Assembly: GCA_964408425.1 (NCBI GenBank)
Contig: CAYOZI010000028.1
Location: 1-10,527, forward strand
DNA: 10,527 nt
Reading direction: 5' to 3'
From: UBA10210 sp964408425
GTDB lineage: Archaea; Micrarchaeota; Micrarchaeia; Norongarragalinales; Norongarragalinaceae
This document shows, piece by piece, positions 1 through 5,046 of the stretch. Under the pieces are notes generated by a model. The model saw only the letters and a list, made by a program, of their open reading frames with translations. It was not told where the DNA came from and searched no databases. The position numbers were made by a program, and so were the translations under genes. How positions within the stretch are numbered: the first letter of the stretch is position 1; every line of letters begins with the position of its first letter.

Positions 1-2
1 AA

Positions 3-1079
3 GAGTACAGCAACGCGTTCGAAGGCCTTCTTCCGGCGCTGGGCGTGTTTTTCATGGGCGACGGAGTGGACGAAGAATTGAAAAAAACCCTTGCGTCCCA
101 AGCGAGAGAGCCTGTCAAGGCGGAAAAGCTTTTCCAGGCGGTTTTGCTGCCGCTGAAAAAAAACTTTTACAAGATGGAACGGGAAGCGTTCCTGAAACTC
201 GCCTTGGAGTTAAAGGAGTCGGGCTTGACGCCCGGTTTGAAGGAAAAGCTTGAAGCGCATTTGGATGAATACGCGTGGCTCGGCTCCTCTTATTCCCCCG
301 ACGGTTGGACGATGCAAACGCTGTTGGAACGGCTGGAAAAAACCGCCGGTGAAAACTTGCAGCATGCTGTAAGCAAAATCGAGACGGAGCGAAAGCAGCA
401 CGAACTGGATTTGCGCGAAGCGGAAAGCCTCTTGCCTCCGGAAAAAAGGCATTTGGTCCGCGTCCTGCAGGAATTCGTTTTCTTCAGGACTTACAGGACG
501 GACTTGTTCAAAAAATCTTTCTACAAAATCCACAACCTGTTGTACCGGCTGGCAGGCGAGATGGGCGTGACTTACGAACAACTTGCCTGTTGCACGATCG
601 ATGAGATAGAATCGCAGTCTCTTCCTTCGGAGAAAGAGCTTGAAGCTCGGGTTGAAGCAAACGCTTTTCTCGGGTACGGCGGCAAGATGGAGGTTTTGAC
701 CGGAAGCGAACTCGCTGAATTCAAGAAAAGTTTGCTTGAGGAAACAGCGTTTGCAACGGAATTGAAGGGAAAGGTTGCTTGCGTCGGAAAAGCGGTTGGC
801 ATATGCAAAATAATCGTTTCGCCCAAAGACTATCCGAAATTCGAGAGGGGGGACATTCTCGTCTCCCCCATGACCAACCCGGACATGATGCCGCTGCTGG
901 AAAAAGCCGCTGCTTTCGTAACCGACGAAGGGGGTTTGACGTGCCACGCGGCGATCATTTCAAGGGAGTTGAACAAACCGTGCGTTATCGGGACGAAGAT
1001 AGCGACGAAGGTTTTGAAAGACGGGGACCTGGTAGAGGTTGACGCGACGAAAGGCGTTATTAAAAAAGTTCGTGGCTAA
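3..1079 (+). CDS. PEP-utilising enzyme, phosphohistidine (mobile) domain protein; 5' end outside window
   Basis: The C-terminal ~100 residues are the swivelling phosphohistidine domain of PEP synthase / pyruvate phosphate dikinase-type enzymes. The signature DEGGLTCHAAIISREL is followed by NKPCVIGT; the phosphorylatable His is codon 945-947. In this family the His carries phosphate between an ATP-grasp nucleotide-binding domain and a second active site. The ~240 residues before it are mostly helical and charged and I do not recognise a domain in them; no PEP/pyruvate TIM barrel follows, so this is not a full PEP synthase. The frame is open to the window edge. The first in-frame starts (GTG 45, ATG 54) lack a ribosome binding site and the codons before them look coding, so I treat the gene as 5'-truncated by the window, with an ATP-grasp part possibly upstream. 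The next gene starts 27 nt downstream. The domain call is secure; substrate is unknown. Confidence 0.85.
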   Translation, partial: EYSNAFEGLLPALGVFFMGDGVDEELKKTLASQAREPVKAEKLFQAVLLPLKKNFYKMEREAFLKLALELKESGLTPGLKEKLEAHLDEYAWLGSSYSPDGWTMQTLLERLEKTAGENLQHAVSKIETERKQHELDLREAESLLPPEKRHLVRVLQEFVFFRTYRTDLFKKSFYKIHNLLYRLAGEMGVTYEQLACCTIDEIESQSLPSEKELEARVEANAFLGYGGKMEVLTGSELAEFKKSLLEETAFATELKGKVACVGKAVGICKIIVSPKDYPKFERGDILVSPMTNPDMMPLLEKAAAFVTDEGGLTCHAAIISRELNKPCVIGTKIATKVLKDGDLVEVDATKGVIKKVRG

Positions 1080-1106
1080 TCTAATTGACAATTGAGGGGG
1101 ATGAAG

Positions 1107-1869
1107 ATGCCTAGGTCTTGGAAGCCGGTAAAGCTGACCGTTCACGTTTGGAGGCACGGGAGAAAACAAAGGGAAGGCCTTTCTCCGGAAGGGGTCAAGG
1201 GAGACGTTTTGTACGAAGATTCCATCGAAAGACTCTCGAAAAAAGGCGAGGCCCTAGGGAAGAAACTAATGCACTTTTGGCCGGAAAAACACGCGGTTAT
1301 AGGCTTGACTAGCGGGTTGTACCGCACGAGGCAAACGAGGGACGCGGTTTTCGCAGGCTTGCGGAAATCTGGCTTCAAAAACATCCTTGCAATGGGCGAC
1401 ATCCACCCGACGATGAAAGAGCTTCCCATGGACTGGGAGATTTTCAACAAGATACTGGCCGAAAGGGCTTCCACGCCGGAAGAAAAATCCAGGGCTTCAA
1501 ACCAGATAGTTCTCGATTACATCAAAGGCAACGGGAATCCGGCGCACCTTCCAGAGCTGGATGAAGTGAAAAAGGGTCTGGAAAAAACTTTTTTCGGAGG
1601 CATTTACCGGATAGCCTACTCGCCGGAAGCTAAGTCGAAAAAACGGGCGTTCGACTATTACCACGTGATGAACTTCACCCACAATCCAAACGCGACAGTC
1701 CTTCTGGCNNNNNNNNNNNNNNNNNNNNNNNATCCTGAGCGAAGAGGCGAGGATAGACATGAGGGCGGAGAAAGACGGCTTGTACTACAAAGACTATTGG
1801 ACCGGAAAAAAGCACATGGTCTATTCTCTTGAAGAGATGGAAAAGAAGTTCGGCAAAAAAGGGGTTTAA
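1107..1869 (+). CDS. Histidine phosphatase superfamily (phosphoglycerate mutase-like) protein, interrupted by an assembly gap
   Basis: The N-terminus carries the RHG motif (Arg16-His17-Gly18, in HVWRHGRK) of the branch that forms a phosphohistidine intermediate. TSGLYRTRQT is the usual second-arginine region, KELPMD holds a likely acid residue, and FTHNPNA (His192) fits the second catalytic His. The function is probably hydrolysis of a phosphorylated metabolite in the cytosol; the substrate is unknown. I chose ATG 1107 because GAGGGGG at 1094-1100 lies six bases upstream; ATG 1101 and TTG 1092 are too close to or overlap it. An N run at 1709-1731 follows the second catalytic His. The frame before it (stop only at 1832) gives an implausible tail. 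The other downstream frame gives a sensible C-terminus (DGLYYKDYWTGKKHMVYSLE) ending TAA 1867-1869. The 763-nt span is not a multiple of three, so the gap length must be wrong by one modulo three; this is not a real frameshift. A T6 run at 1875-1880 may end the transcript. Confidence 0.8.
1709..1731. other. Assembly gap of 23 N
   Basis: Twenty-three undetermined bases inside the histidine phosphatase gene. The coding frames on its two sides (codon boundary at 1707 before, at 1732 after) are only compatible if the true number of bases is 22, 25 or another value congruent to 1 modulo 3. The length given is therefore an estimate. Confidence 0.98.
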
Positions 1870-1871
1870 AA
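1865..1871 (+). promoter_or_regulatory. Possible TATA box for the HAD gene
   Basis: TTTAAAA overlaps the stop codon of the histidine phosphatase gene. Its centre is about 35 nt before ATG 1903, which would place transcription start about 9 nt before the gene. A second AT-rich patch, CATATAG at 1883-1889, is too close to the ATG for a leaderless start. Weak, because the box is an imperfect match and the genes could also be co-transcribed. Confidence 0.3.
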
Positions 1872-1902
1872 CCGTTTTTTCTCATATAGTTTTGGTTTGA
1901 AC

Positions 1903-2511
1903 ATGGCTTACTTGCGTCTTCCGTTAGTCGGTTGGATAAGCCACTGGCACGTTTTCATCACGGCGGTTTTAGCCTTCGTTTTTTATTCAGTCGAATTCCT
2001 GCCTCCATCCGACTTCCTGCAAGGGTTCTTTGCGCTGATAATCGCTTTTGTAGTCTCGTTTCCGGTTTTCAATTTCTTCAAGAAGAATTTCTCCCGCCGC
2101 ATTATCGCCTTCGACCAGGGCGGGGTTTTCACGGCTGGAAACTACAAGTTCGAGCGGGTCAGGAGAGTGCCGGAAACCGTTGATTTCATCAAGAAACTCA
2201 GATCTCGGTATAACACGGCTTTGCTTTCAAACCAGCCGCCCGACATGTACGACAACCTCCGCAATAAATTCCGTTTCTCGTCAATGTTCGACTTCGAGTT
2301 CATTCCGATGCACGCCTGGGCTGAAAAGCCGGACCCCAAGATTTATCAGGCGTTCTTGAAAAAAACCGGAAGAAAGGCGTCCGACGTGATTTTCGTGGAT
2401 GATTTGGAAGCGAACATAATCGCCGCCAAGAAAGTGGGCATGAAGGGGATAGTTTTCAAATCCCTGCCCCAATTGAAGGAAGTGCTGCAGGCTTACGGCG
2501 TCAGCGTTTGA
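1903..2511 (+). CDS. Membrane-anchored HAD-superfamily hydrolase (subfamily IA-like phosphatase)
   Basis: The 202-residue protein starts with two hydrophobic helices (about residues 13-33 and 39-59) forming a hairpin, then a HAD phosphatase domain that should lie on the cytoplasmic face. All four HAD motifs are visible: motif I IIAFDQGGVF with nucleophile Asp71, motif II LLSNQ with Ser109, motif III KPDPKIY with Lys142, and motif IV VIFVDDLEAN with Asp166-Asp167. The second Asp of the usual DxD is Gly73, as in the DLGNV/DLGGV members of subfamily IA (YihX-type), so activity is still plausible. The cap is short. ATG 1903 is preferred over TTG 1897; there is no clear ribosome binding site, which fits a very short leader. 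A tRNA gene follows 44 nt downstream. The enzyme class is sure, the substrate is not; a membrane location might suggest a lipid-linked or cell-envelope phosphate. Confidence 0.82.
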   Translation: MAYLRLPLVGWISHWHVFITAVLAFVFYSVEFLPPSDFLQGFFALIIAFVVSFPVFNFFKKNFSRRIIAFDQGGVFTAGNYKFERVRRVPETVDFIKKLRSRYNTALLSNQPPDMYDNLRNKFRFSSMFDFEFIPMHAWAEKPDPKIYQAFLKKTGRKASDVIFVDDLEANIIAAKKVGMKGIVFKSLPQLKEVLQAYGVSV

Positions 2512-2516
2512 AAAGC

Positions 2517-2528
2517 CTATTAATTCCC
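2517..2528 (+). promoter_or_regulatory. Possible promoter element of tRNA-Ser
   Basis: CCTATTAATTCC is centred about 34 nt before the mature tRNA 5' end, giving a start roughly 8 nt upstream of the tRNA, to be trimmed by RNase P. A stronger-looking TATA at 2538-2545 (CTATATTC) is only about 15 nt from the tRNA and would start inside the gene. The choice between them is uncertain. Confidence 0.3.
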
Positions 2529-2555
2529 TGAAAACCCTATATTCTTTTTCAACTG

Positions 2556-2695
2556 CCGGGGTGGCAGAGCGGTTATTGCGCTGGTCTTGAAAGAGGGGGA
2601 AACTGCGTTTCTCCCTTCTCAGCCCTCTTCCTTGGAAGGGGATAAAGCAAACCAGTGTCCGCAAGGACTCGGGAGTTCGAATCTCTCCCCCGGCG
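2556..2695 (+). tRNA. tRNA-Ser (anticodon UGA), with intron
   Basis: The acceptor stem GCCGGGG (2556-2562) pairs perfectly with CCCCGGC (2688-2694), and the discriminator is G2695, as usual for archaeal serine tRNA. The D arm has GCA/TGC around GAGCGGTTAT. The anticodon stem CTGGT (2581-2585) pairs with ACCAG (2651-2655). The loop is C-T-TGA-A before the intron and A after it, so the anticodon TGA is at 2588-2590 and reads UCA and other UCN codons. A long variable arm (GTCC GCAA GGAC, 2657-2668) confirms the class II serine type. The T arm is GGGAG TTCGAAT CTCTC. The mature length is 82 nt; CCA is not encoded. It lies between the HAD gene and the MNT-HEPN operon on the same strand. Confidence 0.95.
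2592..2649 (+). other. Archaeal tRNA intron (58 nt) at position 37/38
   Basis: The intron is removed by the tRNA splicing endonuclease. The boundary is set by the anticodon stem halves and by a bulge-helix-bulge-like fold. The 3' bulge is C2648-A2649 | A2650. The central helix pairs C2586-T2587-T2588 with A2645-A2646-G2647, plus a G2589/A2644 mismatch. The 5' bulge is A2590-A2591 | A2592. Inside the intron are two hairpins: an 11-bp stem (2593-2603 with 2607-2617, loop TGC) and a 7-bp stem (2624-2630 with 2635-2641). The inner helix of a canonical motif is missing, so this looks like a relaxed form. Confidence 0.8.
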
Positions 2696-2714
2696 CTCAA
2701 AGCATATCGTAACG

Positions 2715-2724
2715 TTTTTATATA
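2715..2724 (+). promoter_or_regulatory. TATA box of the MNT-HEPN-Brix-Pcc1-prefoldin operon
   Basis: TTTTTATATA is centred about 26 nt before the A of ATG 2746, the archaeal TATA-to-start distance. The mRNA should therefore be leaderless or nearly so; no ribosome binding site precedes the ATG, in agreement. It is the best-formed promoter on the plus strand of the window and the only obvious one for the five genes that follow. Confidence 0.75.
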
Positions 2725-2728
2725 CGAT

Positions 2729-2746
2729 TGTAACAAATTTGTTACA
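2729..2746 (+). promoter_or_regulatory. Perfect 18-bp palindrome at the transcription start: probable operator
   Basis: TGTAACAAATTTGTTACA is an exact inverted repeat lying just after the TATA box and ending on the first base of the start codon. A dimeric regulator bound here would block polymerase at the start site. The first gene encodes a winged-helix domain, so autoregulation is the simplest reading. The palindrome is seen directly; its use as an operator is inferred. Confidence 0.65.
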
Positions 2747-3303
2747 TGTTGGGCGTGTTGGTGGGCGTCAAGCCCGCCAGGGTGTTGGAAACACTGGTTT
2801 TCTCGAAAGAACCGTTGCATTTGAGGGAGATTGCTCGGAGGTCGGGTGTTTCACCGATAGCCGCTTCCAGGATTCTTGACCGGTTTTCAAAGGCAAAGCT
2901 CGTCGAACGCGACCGGTTTGGAAACCTCGTTTTATTCAACATAAACCGTTCGTTTGAAGACGGACGGCTGTTGTGCGAAGTGGTGGAAAAAACTAGGGGC
3001 GTGGTCCCCGTTTTAAAGGAAAGGTTGGGCAAGGAAAAAAAAATAGCCGCTGCTTTCGTTTACGGTTCCTTCGCCTCGGAAACGGAAGGGGCTAAGAGTG
3101 ATGTGGATTTGATGGTCGTCGGGCGTTTGGACTGGGCCGCGGTTTCAAGCTTGGTGCGTGATTTAGAATGGCGTTTTGGGCGGGAAATCAACTATACCGT
3201 GTATTCCCCGGACGAGTTTGCACGCAAGAAAAGCACGCCTTTCCTCTCCAGGGTTTTGAAGGGGGAGAAAATAATGCTGGTGGGGGAACTTGAAAAATCC
3301 TAG
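2746..3303 (+). CDS. Winged-helix plus minimal nucleotidyltransferase (MNT) protein, antitoxin-like
   Basis: Residues about 10-70 form a winged helix-turn-helix (LHLREIARRSGVSPIAASRI is the HTH, then the wing RFGNLVLFNI). Residues about 95-180 are a minimal nucleotidyltransferase with the exact GSx10DxD signature: Gly107-Ser108, then Asp119-Val120-Asp121 in SDVDLMVVG. MNT proteins paired with HEPN proteins act as antitoxins; MntA of the Shewanella type AMPylates and so silences its HEPN partner. Here the added DNA-binding domain suggests it also represses its own promoter at the palindrome 2729-2746. The ATG is set by the TATA distance. The coding end overlaps the HEPN gene by 14 nt, so translation is probably coupled. 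The third acidic residue of the NTase site is not clear to me. The domain calls are firm; the antitoxin role is inferred from the pairing. Confidence 0.87.
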   Translation: MLGVLVGVKPARVLETLVFSKEPLHLREIARRSGVSPIAASRILDRFSKAKLVERDRFGNLVLFNINRSFEDGRLLCEVVEKTRGVVPVLKERLGKEKKIAAAFVYGSFASETEGAKSDVDLMVVGRLDWAAVSSLVRDLEWRFGREINYTVYSPDEFARKKSTPFLSRVLKGEKIMLVGELEKS

Positions 3304-3727
3304 CTTGGCCGATTTGCTTAAGAAAGGCGACGTGCGGCCTTTTCCAGCTGGAAAGAGCGAAGTTGAAGCTTTGCTCAAACTGGCAGGGAGGGATTTGGTT
3401 GTCGCTGAAGAACTCCTGAAAAACAACCGGTTGGACTGGTCGCTTGCCGTTTCATACAATTGCGTTTTGCAAACGTCAAGGGCTTGGCTGTTTTTCAAGG
3501 GGTACCGGCCTAGTTACGGGGAAGGCCATTCCGTAGTAATACAATTCGCGATGGCGACGCTTGAACAAGCCTTCGGCAAGGAAATAGAAGTTCTGGATTC
3601 CCTGCGCACGAAAAGGCATGCCGTAGTTTATGAAGCTGAAGGCGAGACTACCGAATACGAAGCTGGATACGCGCTCAAGCTGGCAAAAAAGTTTTTAGAA
3701 TTCATGAAAAAGAAAATCGGCGAGTGA
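3290..3727 (+). CDS. HEPN-domain protein, partner of the MNT protein (toxin-like)
   Basis: This is a 145-residue, mostly helical protein. The HEPN four-helix core runs from about residue 22 (EVEALLKLAGRDLVVAEELL) to the end, with SLAVSYNCVLQTSRAWLFFKG as the characteristic second helix region. Active HEPN ribonucleases carry Rx4-6H, in HepT-type toxins Rx4HxY. At that place this protein reads LRTKRHAVVYE: Arg109-His110-xxx-Tyr114, so the expected His is Tyr. It may be catalytically weak, may use His110, or may serve as a binding partner only. The start is TTG 3290, overlapping the MNT gene by 14 nt with GGGGG three to four bases upstream; GTG at codon 15 is an alternative that keeps the whole HEPN core. 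Brix starts 6 nt after its stop, so it sits in the same transcript as housekeeping genes. Confidence 0.82.
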   Translation: MKNPSLADLLKKGDVRPFPAGKSEVEALLKLAGRDLVVAEELLKNNRLDWSLAVSYNCVLQTSRAWLFFKGYRPSYGEGHSVVIQFAMATLEQAFGKEIEVLDSLRTKRHAVVYEAEGETTEYEAGYALKLAKKFLEFMKKKIGE

Positions 3728-3733
3728 AGAAAC

Positions 3734-4231
3734 ATGTTGTACGTTTCGACTTCGAGAAAACCGACTTCCAAAACGCGCATTCTCGCCAAATGGCTGGAAA
3801 GGCTGTTGGGCGGGGAAAGCGAGAATCGCGGGAAGAGGAGCGTGAGCGACATCGCCGGGAGGATGGGTCAAAAGGGTTTCAAGAGGGCGGTGTTCGTTTA
3901 CGAACGGCACGGAAACCCGTTTTCCTTGAATTTCCTGGATGTGGATGACGGGTGGCTCTATCCCGAAGTGCTGATAGGCGAATACTCTTTTCCCGAAAAG
4001 GCTGGAAAAAGGGTTCCGTACGCCACGTCCGCCGAAGCCAAAGACGCGAAGGGGAAGAAAATATTGGAAATGATGGGCTTCGAGAACGCGGAAGTGGACG
4101 ACGGGCTGAATATGCGCGTGAACGAAAATGAACTGGCTTTTTATGAAGGGAAAACAAAAGTATTTTCCCTGAAAATCAAGGGATTCAGGGAAGCGAGAGA
4201 GGCGAAGAAAGAAGATGAAATCGGAGATTGA
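3734..4231 (+). CDS. Brix domain ribosome biogenesis protein (archaeal Imp4-like)
   Basis: The N-terminus LYVSTSRKPTSKTRILAKWL matches the opening strand and helix of archaeal Brix/Imp4 proteins (STSRKPS-T-R). At 165 residues it has the size of archaeal single-domain members, with the closing strand TKVFSLKIKGF near the C-terminus. These proteins bind rRNA precursors and assist ribosomal subunit assembly in the cytoplasm. It starts 6 nt after the HEPN stop, and its last 17 nt overlap the Pcc1 gene, an arrangement typical of the archaeal Brix-Pcc1-prefoldin cluster. The L37Ae and RpoP genes often found just before Brix are absent here; the MNT-HEPN pair occupies that place. A weak AT-rich patch near 3690-3700 could be an internal promoter. 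Confidence 0.88.
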   Translation: MLYVSTSRKPTSKTRILAKWLERLLGGESENRGKRSVSDIAGRMGQKGFKRAVFVYERHGNPFSLNFLDVDDGWLYPEVLIGEYSFPEKAGKRVPYATSAEAKDAKGKKILEMMGFENAEVDDGLNMRVNENELAFYEGKTKVFSLKIKGFREAREAKKEDEIGD

Positions 4232-4469
4232 AATCGAATTTAAAACCCCGATACACGCGGCAAAAGCCTTGAAGATTATTCGCGCTAAAGAGTTTTCAGA
4301 CAAGGTTTCCGCCTCGCTTTCGGTGAAAGGCAATGCTTTCAGGGCGAAGGTCGAAGGGAAGAACTTCGCGGCTTTGAGGGCGAGAACCACTTCCCTTCTG
4401 AGGGATTTGAAGGTGGTTTTCGACGCGATTTCGCTTGTCGAGCATGACAAAGTTAAAAAGAAAAAATGA
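4215..4469 (+). CDS. pcc1: KEOPS complex subunit Pcc1
   Basis: This 84-residue protein has the Pcc1 fold order: a first strand EIEIEFKTPIHAAKALKIIR, a second strand pair VSASLSVKGNAFRAKVEG, and the helix FAALRARTTSLLRDLKVVFDA. Pcc1 is the dimerisation subunit of KEOPS, which makes N6-threonylcarbamoyladenosine at position 37 of ANN-decoding tRNAs together with Kae1, Bud32 and Cgi121. It overlaps Brix by 17 nt, and the purine-rich GAAGAAAGAAG directly before the ATG is a possible ribosome binding site. The lysine-rich tail (KVKKKK) is common in small archaeal proteins. Position between Brix and prefoldin beta strengthens the call. Confidence 0.85.
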   Translation: MKSEIEIEFKTPIHAAKALKIIRAKEFSDKVSASLSVKGNAFRAKVEGKNFAALRARTTSLLRDLKVVFDAISLVEHDKVKKKK

Positions 4470-4486
4470 AAGAGGGTGGGTAGAAA

Positions 4487-4846
4487 ATGGAATTGAGCGA
4501 CGAGCAGAAGAGCGACGTCATGGAACTTCAGAATTTGCAGCAGCAGCTTCAAATGATGATGGCGCAGAAACAGCAGCTGTTGATGCAGCAGAACGAGGTT
4601 GAAAAGGCGAGCGAGGAAGTGGAAAAGAATCCCGGTCCTTTCTACCGTTTTGCCGGAAGCATTCTCGTTCCGAAAGACAAGGTTTCGCTGAAAAGCGAGT
4701 TGAATGAAGAGAAGGAGAGCGTTGATGTTCGCATAAGCGCTTTTTCCAAGCAGGAAAAGAAGATCAAGGACCGGTTTGAAGAGTTAAGGAAAAAGCTCGA
4801 GAAAAGCTTTCCCAAATCCTCTGGCGACAACGCGATAGTAAGCTAA
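4487..4846 (+). CDS. pfdB: Prefoldin subunit beta
   Basis: This 119-residue protein has two long coiled-coil helices (about residues 5-48 and 66-110) joined by the short hairpin FYRFAGSILVPKDKVSL, which matches the beta-subunit hairpin of archaeal prefoldin. Four beta and two alpha subunits make the jellyfish-shaped hexamer that holds unfolded proteins and passes them to the thermosome. The length is normal for the family. GAGGGTGGG at 4472-4480 is a good ribosome binding site for ATG 4487, 17 nt after Pcc1. It is the last gene of the plus-strand string. Its stop codon overlaps the stop of a minus-strand small ORF. Confidence 0.93.
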   Translation: MELSDEQKSDVMELQNLQQQLQMMMAQKQQLLMQQNEVEKASEEVEKNPGPFYRFAGSILVPKDKVSLKSELNEEKESVDVRISAFSKQEKKIKDRFEELRKKLEKSFPKSSGDNAIVS

Positions 4847-4977
4847 ACCCGTTTGCTTTTATCTTTTCTCATTCTAACGTCAATTAATTCCCTTTCGACG
4901 TCTGCCGGAGTAATGCCTAGCTTTTTAGAATCTATGATTGAAAGAATGTTTTCCAACTCTTTTTTTGTTACTTCCAT
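4843..4977 (-). CDS. Small hypothetical ORF (44 codons)
   Basis: ATG 4977 is preceded by AGGTG at the right spacing (7 nt), and an AT-rich box (CACATATTAAAG on the minus strand, about 5008-5018) lies at promoter distance. The peptide begins MEVTKKELENILSIIDSKKL and ends ERELIDVRMRKDKSKRV: two charged amphipathic helices with a LGITPAD turn, no membrane segment and no cysteine. I do not recognise the family; the size and charge would suit a small DNA- or protein-binding or antitoxin-like protein, but nothing proves it. It fills most of the 200 nt between prefoldin beta and the EamA gene and converges on prefoldin beta, the stop codons sharing bases 4844-4845. It may be chance. Confidence 0.45.
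   Translation of the reverse strand: MEVTKKELENILSIIDSKKLGITPADVERELIDVRMRKDKSKRV
4852..4869 (+). terminator. Possible T-rich terminator after prefoldin beta
   Basis: Three short T runs (4852-4854, 4857-4860, 4864-4867) follow the last gene of the plus-strand operon within 25 nt. Archaeal termination uses such T-rich tracts without a needed hairpin. The same bases would be coding for the small ORF on the other strand, which weakens the call. Confidence 0.35.
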
Positions 4978-4990
4978 AAAAAAACACCTA

Positions 4991-5024
4991 GTAAACTATA
5001 TTCTGTCTTTAATATGTGGTTTAC
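4991..5024. repeat. Imperfect inverted repeat upstream of the small ORF
   Basis: GTAAAC (4991-4996) faces GTTTAC (5019-5024), and ATATT (4998-5002) faces AATAT (5011-5015), with an 8-nt centre and unpaired bases between the arm segments. It covers the presumed promoter of the small minus-strand ORF and lies just after the EamA stop, so it could be an operator or an RNA hairpin at the end of the EamA message. Confidence 0.4.
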
Positions 5025-5046
5025 GGTATAAGGGTGTACGTGTAGC

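Noticed and set aside
210..947. Long minus-strand ORF of 245 codons
   Set aside because: It lies antisense to the PEP-utilising gene, which has a clear family signature; its product is rich in Phe, Arg and Gln with no domain, as expected for a shadow.
1732..1832. C-terminal tail of the histidine phosphatase read straight through the N run
   Set aside because: Arginine-rich nonsense frame; the alternative frame to 1869 reads like normal protein.
2536..2545. CTATATTC as the tRNA-Ser TATA box
   Set aside because: It is only about 15 nt before the tRNA 5' end, too close for archaeal transcription start upstream of the tRNA; kept only as a comment.
2281..2820. Minus-strand ORF of 179 codons
   Set aside because: It runs antisense through the HAD gene end, the tRNA and the MNT start; the real features there are certain.
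3695..4552. Minus-strand ORF of 285 codons
   Set aside because: Antisense to Brix, Pcc1 and the start of prefoldin beta; no recognisable domain.
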